Assembly: GCA_037783415.1 (NCBI GenBank)
Contig: JAZGTN010000119.1
Coordinates: forward strand, 2,116,001-2,180,000
Source: Leptasterias polaris
Taxonomy: Eukaryota > Echinodermata > Asteroidea > Forcipulatida > Asteriidae
Reading direction: 5' to 3'
DNA length: 64,000 nt
In this document: positions 61,291-64,000 of the stretch, in pieces
Numbering within the stretch: position 1 is the first letter of the stretch
How the letters are laid out: each line of letters starts with the position of its first letter
Translations under genes and position numbers: made by a program
Notes under the pieces: generated by a model
What the model saw: only the letters and a program-made list of their open reading frames with translations
What the model was told of the DNA's origin: nothing
Databases searched by the model: none

Positions 61291-61689
61291 CTCGGACTAC
61301 ACCTTGCAACGGGTATCTATTATTTTCCTTTGGGACGTCATCGGGCATCAGTGTCATCAAAAGCGACGATTGGTGACGTAACCATCAAGTCATTATTAGT
61401 CATTAAGCTCGTTATTGACTGCTTAGCTGTCAACATGTTTATCCGTAGTTCAATTAATTTAGTAATGTAGTAATATAAAGCTCATACAGTAGAGTCTTCG
61501 TGGCCAATTAGTGAAATGTTTTGGCTTTGTTGAATTAGTGTAACATACAGGTTCAAACTACAGGTCTGGCACCCACCCTTCATTTCCGGGTCTGCATAAT
61601 AATAAGGATCACTCGTTGGACTGATGATAATCTATAGCCACCCCCCCCCCCCCCCCACACACTCATGTCATTCTTTTTTATCCCGTCAG

Positions 61690-61816
61690 CGTTCCCTTGG
61701 GGATCGATCCGATGCAGGGCGAAAAAACATTTTTTCAGGAATTATCGGCTTGTCGGGCCGGATATCTTCGACAGAGGCAATCTCCGCTCGTCCCAGTTTA
61801 TTAAACCGCGTTAAAG
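61690..61816 (+). CDS. Possible internal exon, 127 nt, gene unknown
   Basis: A T-rich tract and CCCGTCAG (ending 61689) make a good acceptor, and TTAAAG|GTGAGT (61817) a good donor. One frame between them is open (about 42 codons, including GRKNIFSGIIGLSGR) whereas the two others are mostly or partly open too; the frame containing QEL...SPLVPVY closes before the donor. I recognise no family. It may equally be a UTR exon or a chance pair of sites. Confidence 0.2.
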
Positions 61817-62119
61817 GTGAGTTGCTGATAGAATGTCATTACTTAATGCTACTTTCATGCTCAAAATTGTCATGTCAACAAATATTCTGGTGTGAATTTC
61901 ACCTGGTTTTGGTGAGTTTTATCACCCATAATGACCAACTCGCAAATAGCATTAAACACGTGGCTTTATGCGAAGTCTCACCGAAGGAAAACTGCATTTT
62001 GCGATCGCATTTTTTAAGTTGTGTGTAAAGCTTGTAATTTTACAAAACATTCCATTTGTTCCATTTATGATACTTTGTATACCTAACCAGTATGATGAGT
62101 ATTATTCACCTTTATGACT

Positions 62120-62465
62120 TTCTAATTATGATTTACCTTCTAGTTCCGTCCTTGTTCGTTTGGTAGCGTCTGCTTTGTTTGTTTGTTTGTACTGTTTCGT
62201 CTGTACGATCTGTTGTAACTTCGTTCTGTTCAGAAGTCAAGTATTTTGTTTTATAAGGCATTTCTATACAAGACTTAATCTTTTGAATATACCTCCATAT
62301 TTGCCTCCGTTTCATTGTGTCTTATATAATTATATTTTTATAGAAGTTTTTATGCATATTTGTTCATTAAACCTTCTTTATTAATTACTTGTTTGTACAT
62401 TTTGCAATATGGAAATAAATGTCGTCGAGTTGAATTGGAAAAAAAATAAAAAAAATAAAAAAATT
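62120..62465 (+). repeat. Non-LTR retroelement 3' end with A-rich tail
   Basis: A T-rich segment ends GGAAATAAATGTCGTCGAGT, TGAATTGG and then a long AAATAAA-rich tail to 62465, as expected for a reverse-transcribed insertion on the plus strand. Confidence 0.45.
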
Positions 62466-62639
62466 ATATTGACATCTGAAAGTATTGCTACACACTAATA
62501 ATCCACGGGTCTAACTTGACCCGTATTTCAGATCCCCAGGGGGCCTGTCCCACTTTTGTCTCAGTATGACCAGGAGTCAGAGTCAAAAATGACACAGAAA
62601 TGGTTCGAACTGACCCAGAATCCGAGTTAAATTCGCTTT

Positions 62640-63085
62640 TATAAACCAGCTTCCGGGTCAGCCCGAACTGGAATATGGGTCAGGTCCCCCTGATACCCGG
62701 AATATGGGTCAGATCCCCCCTGGGTACCCGGAATATGGGTCAAGTCGCCCCTGGATACCCGGAATATGGGTCAGGTCCCCCCTGGGTACCCGGAATATGG
62801 GTCAGGTCCCCTGGATACCCGGAATATGGGTCAGGTTCCCCCTGGATACCCGGAAACTCGGTCAGGTCCCTCCTGGGTACCCAGGATATGGGTCAGGTCC
62901 CCCCTGGGTACCCGGAATATAGGTCAGGTCCCCCGGGTACCCGGAAACTGGGTCAGGTCCCCTGGGTACCCGGAATATGGGTCAGGTCCCCCTGGGTACC
63001 CGGAAACTGGGTCAGGTTCCCCGGGTACCCGGAATATGGGTCAGGTACCCACTGGGTACCCGAAAACTCGGTCAAATCACCAAAT
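62640..63085. repeat. ~30-bp tandem repeat (GGTACCCGGAATATGGGTCA)
   Basis: About 14 units of 29-31 bp alternate GGAATATGGGTCAGGT and GGAAACTGGGTCAGGT types with CCCCCTGGGTACCC. The long frames across it are repeat artefacts. A related TTTGGGTCAGTCCGACCC occurs at 59250. Confidence 0.92.
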
Positions 63086-63200
63086 TTGGTATCCTTTTTG
63101 TGTTCCTTGTTTCATTGTTTATTTCTGTACGCATTTATTTAGTCATAAATTATGTAGATACTTTTTTGCTTGCCTTTTCTTTATTTTTGATTGTCTGTCT

Positions 63201-63513
63201 TATACCTTTCCATTGTTGATAAACAAAGTGCGCCGGTTGGTATGGACGGCCGAATGTTATAGCAAAACATTCAAGCGTGTTAAAAAAATTTGTGACAAAA
63301 TTCAACATTTTCTGTAAAAAGATTCATGAACTGAAATACCTTCCATGATTGGTTGATTTGTTTCCAACAAATTCAACACTATTTTTTGAATATTTGTGTA
63401 ACATTGCTACAAACTATGGCTATTTTATTTTGATTTGCAGTTTTGGCTTTCCATAGTTTTCCAACCTCGGTTGGCAAAAACTTGGGCTGTGACTTTGAAA
63501 TAGAAAGGTCATA
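63201..63513 (+). mobile_element. MITE family M3, copy 3
   Basis: TATACCTTTCCATTGTTGAT to AAATAGAAAGGTCATA, with the same internal order as 35650-35929. The GTATCCTTTTTGTGTTCCTTG-type text before it (63090) and the TTGTATTCTTTTTGTATACC text after it (63527) are similar, so a retroelement tail may have been split or duplicated here. Confidence 0.65.
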
Positions 63514-63514
63514 G

Positions 63515-64000
63515 CGTCTCACCACATTTTGTATTCTTTTTGTATACCTTGTTTCTTGTTTATTTCTGTACGCATTGATTTAGTCCTATGTACATACTTT
63601 TTTACTTGCTTTTTCTTATTTTTTGTCTGTCCTAAAACTTTATTTATTTGTGTTGCTATTATGGTCGAGTGGATAGTAAGAATAAAATAACAACACTAAT
63701 GGCACAGAGTCCTCCTTAATGCCTTTTAGACAGCACTAAAATAGTCTTGAAAACGTTTGATTTGGGGCCAATTTCACTCAAAAACCTAAATAGCTTCTTT
63801 TTATTGGTTTGAAGAAGTTTTAAGCTTTCCTTTAAGGCATTAACTGCAAAAGCGGTAGTAAACCAAAACCTAAAAATTGAAAGATAACATTTGACGTCCA
63901 CGTTCTTTGAAAACGACAAACAATAATGTGACTATTACATTATGCGATCAATAGAACGATCATAGAATACTGCCATAAACAAATACAGCACATACAGAAA
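63515..64000. other. Right end of window, no gene recognised
   Basis: A/T-rich; nothing beyond short frames. Confidence 0.3.

Noticed and set aside
62675..63317. Frames of 155 and 183 codons rich in GYPEYGSG
   Set aside because: Produced by the ~30-bp tandem repeat; three frames show the same peptide motif.

Overview
The window looks like nuclear DNA of an invertebrate deuterostome, most likely an echinoderm; that placement is inference. Support: spliced genes with GT-AG introns, an SLC45-family transporter cut into three coding exons, class II tRNA-derived SINEs with (ATT)n tails, and very many short inverted-repeat DNA transposons (MITEs). No prokaryotic gene organisation is visible.

Layout. 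1-11346: three near-identical ~4.12 kb tandem units, each with the same broken minus-strand Mutator-like transposase gene and a 480-bp TIR element; the array stops exactly at a TIR end. 11346-12620: several tiny palindromes flanked by direct repeats and a 41-bp perfect hairpin. 12620-16595: dispersed repeats, a retroelement tail and a 14-bp minisatellite (about 1.25 kb) in which almost every unit carries a splice-donor consensus. 16596-20276: an SLC45-like sugar/proton transporter, plus strand, three coding exons, 548 aa. 20750-21240: 113-bp tandem repeats. 21-39 kb: mostly intergenic, with MITEs (some nested), a 176-bp foldback element, a 79-bp tandem array and retroelement tails; no gene is convincingly seen there. 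39430-45388: a minus-strand two-exon gene for a probable secreted peptide precursor (174 aa), whose 5.4 kb intron holds a complete 1,390-bp element with 83-bp perfect TIRs and a 9-bp target duplication. 46-64 kb: SINE cluster, a three-level transposon nest (48.7-49.7 kb), tandem repeats at 50.9-51.7, 55.9 and 62.65-63.08 kb, more MITEs, and one possible coding exon at 61690-61816.

Only two genes are well supported: the SLC45-like transporter and the peptide-precursor-like gene. Both have splice sites whose phases agree exactly. Everything else recognisable is repetitive. The most unusual signal is a set of very small palindromic insertions (18-42 bp) flanked by 5-8 bp direct repeats; three of them share CATAGAG...CTCTATG-type ends. 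All family assignments come from reading the sequence; no database was searched.
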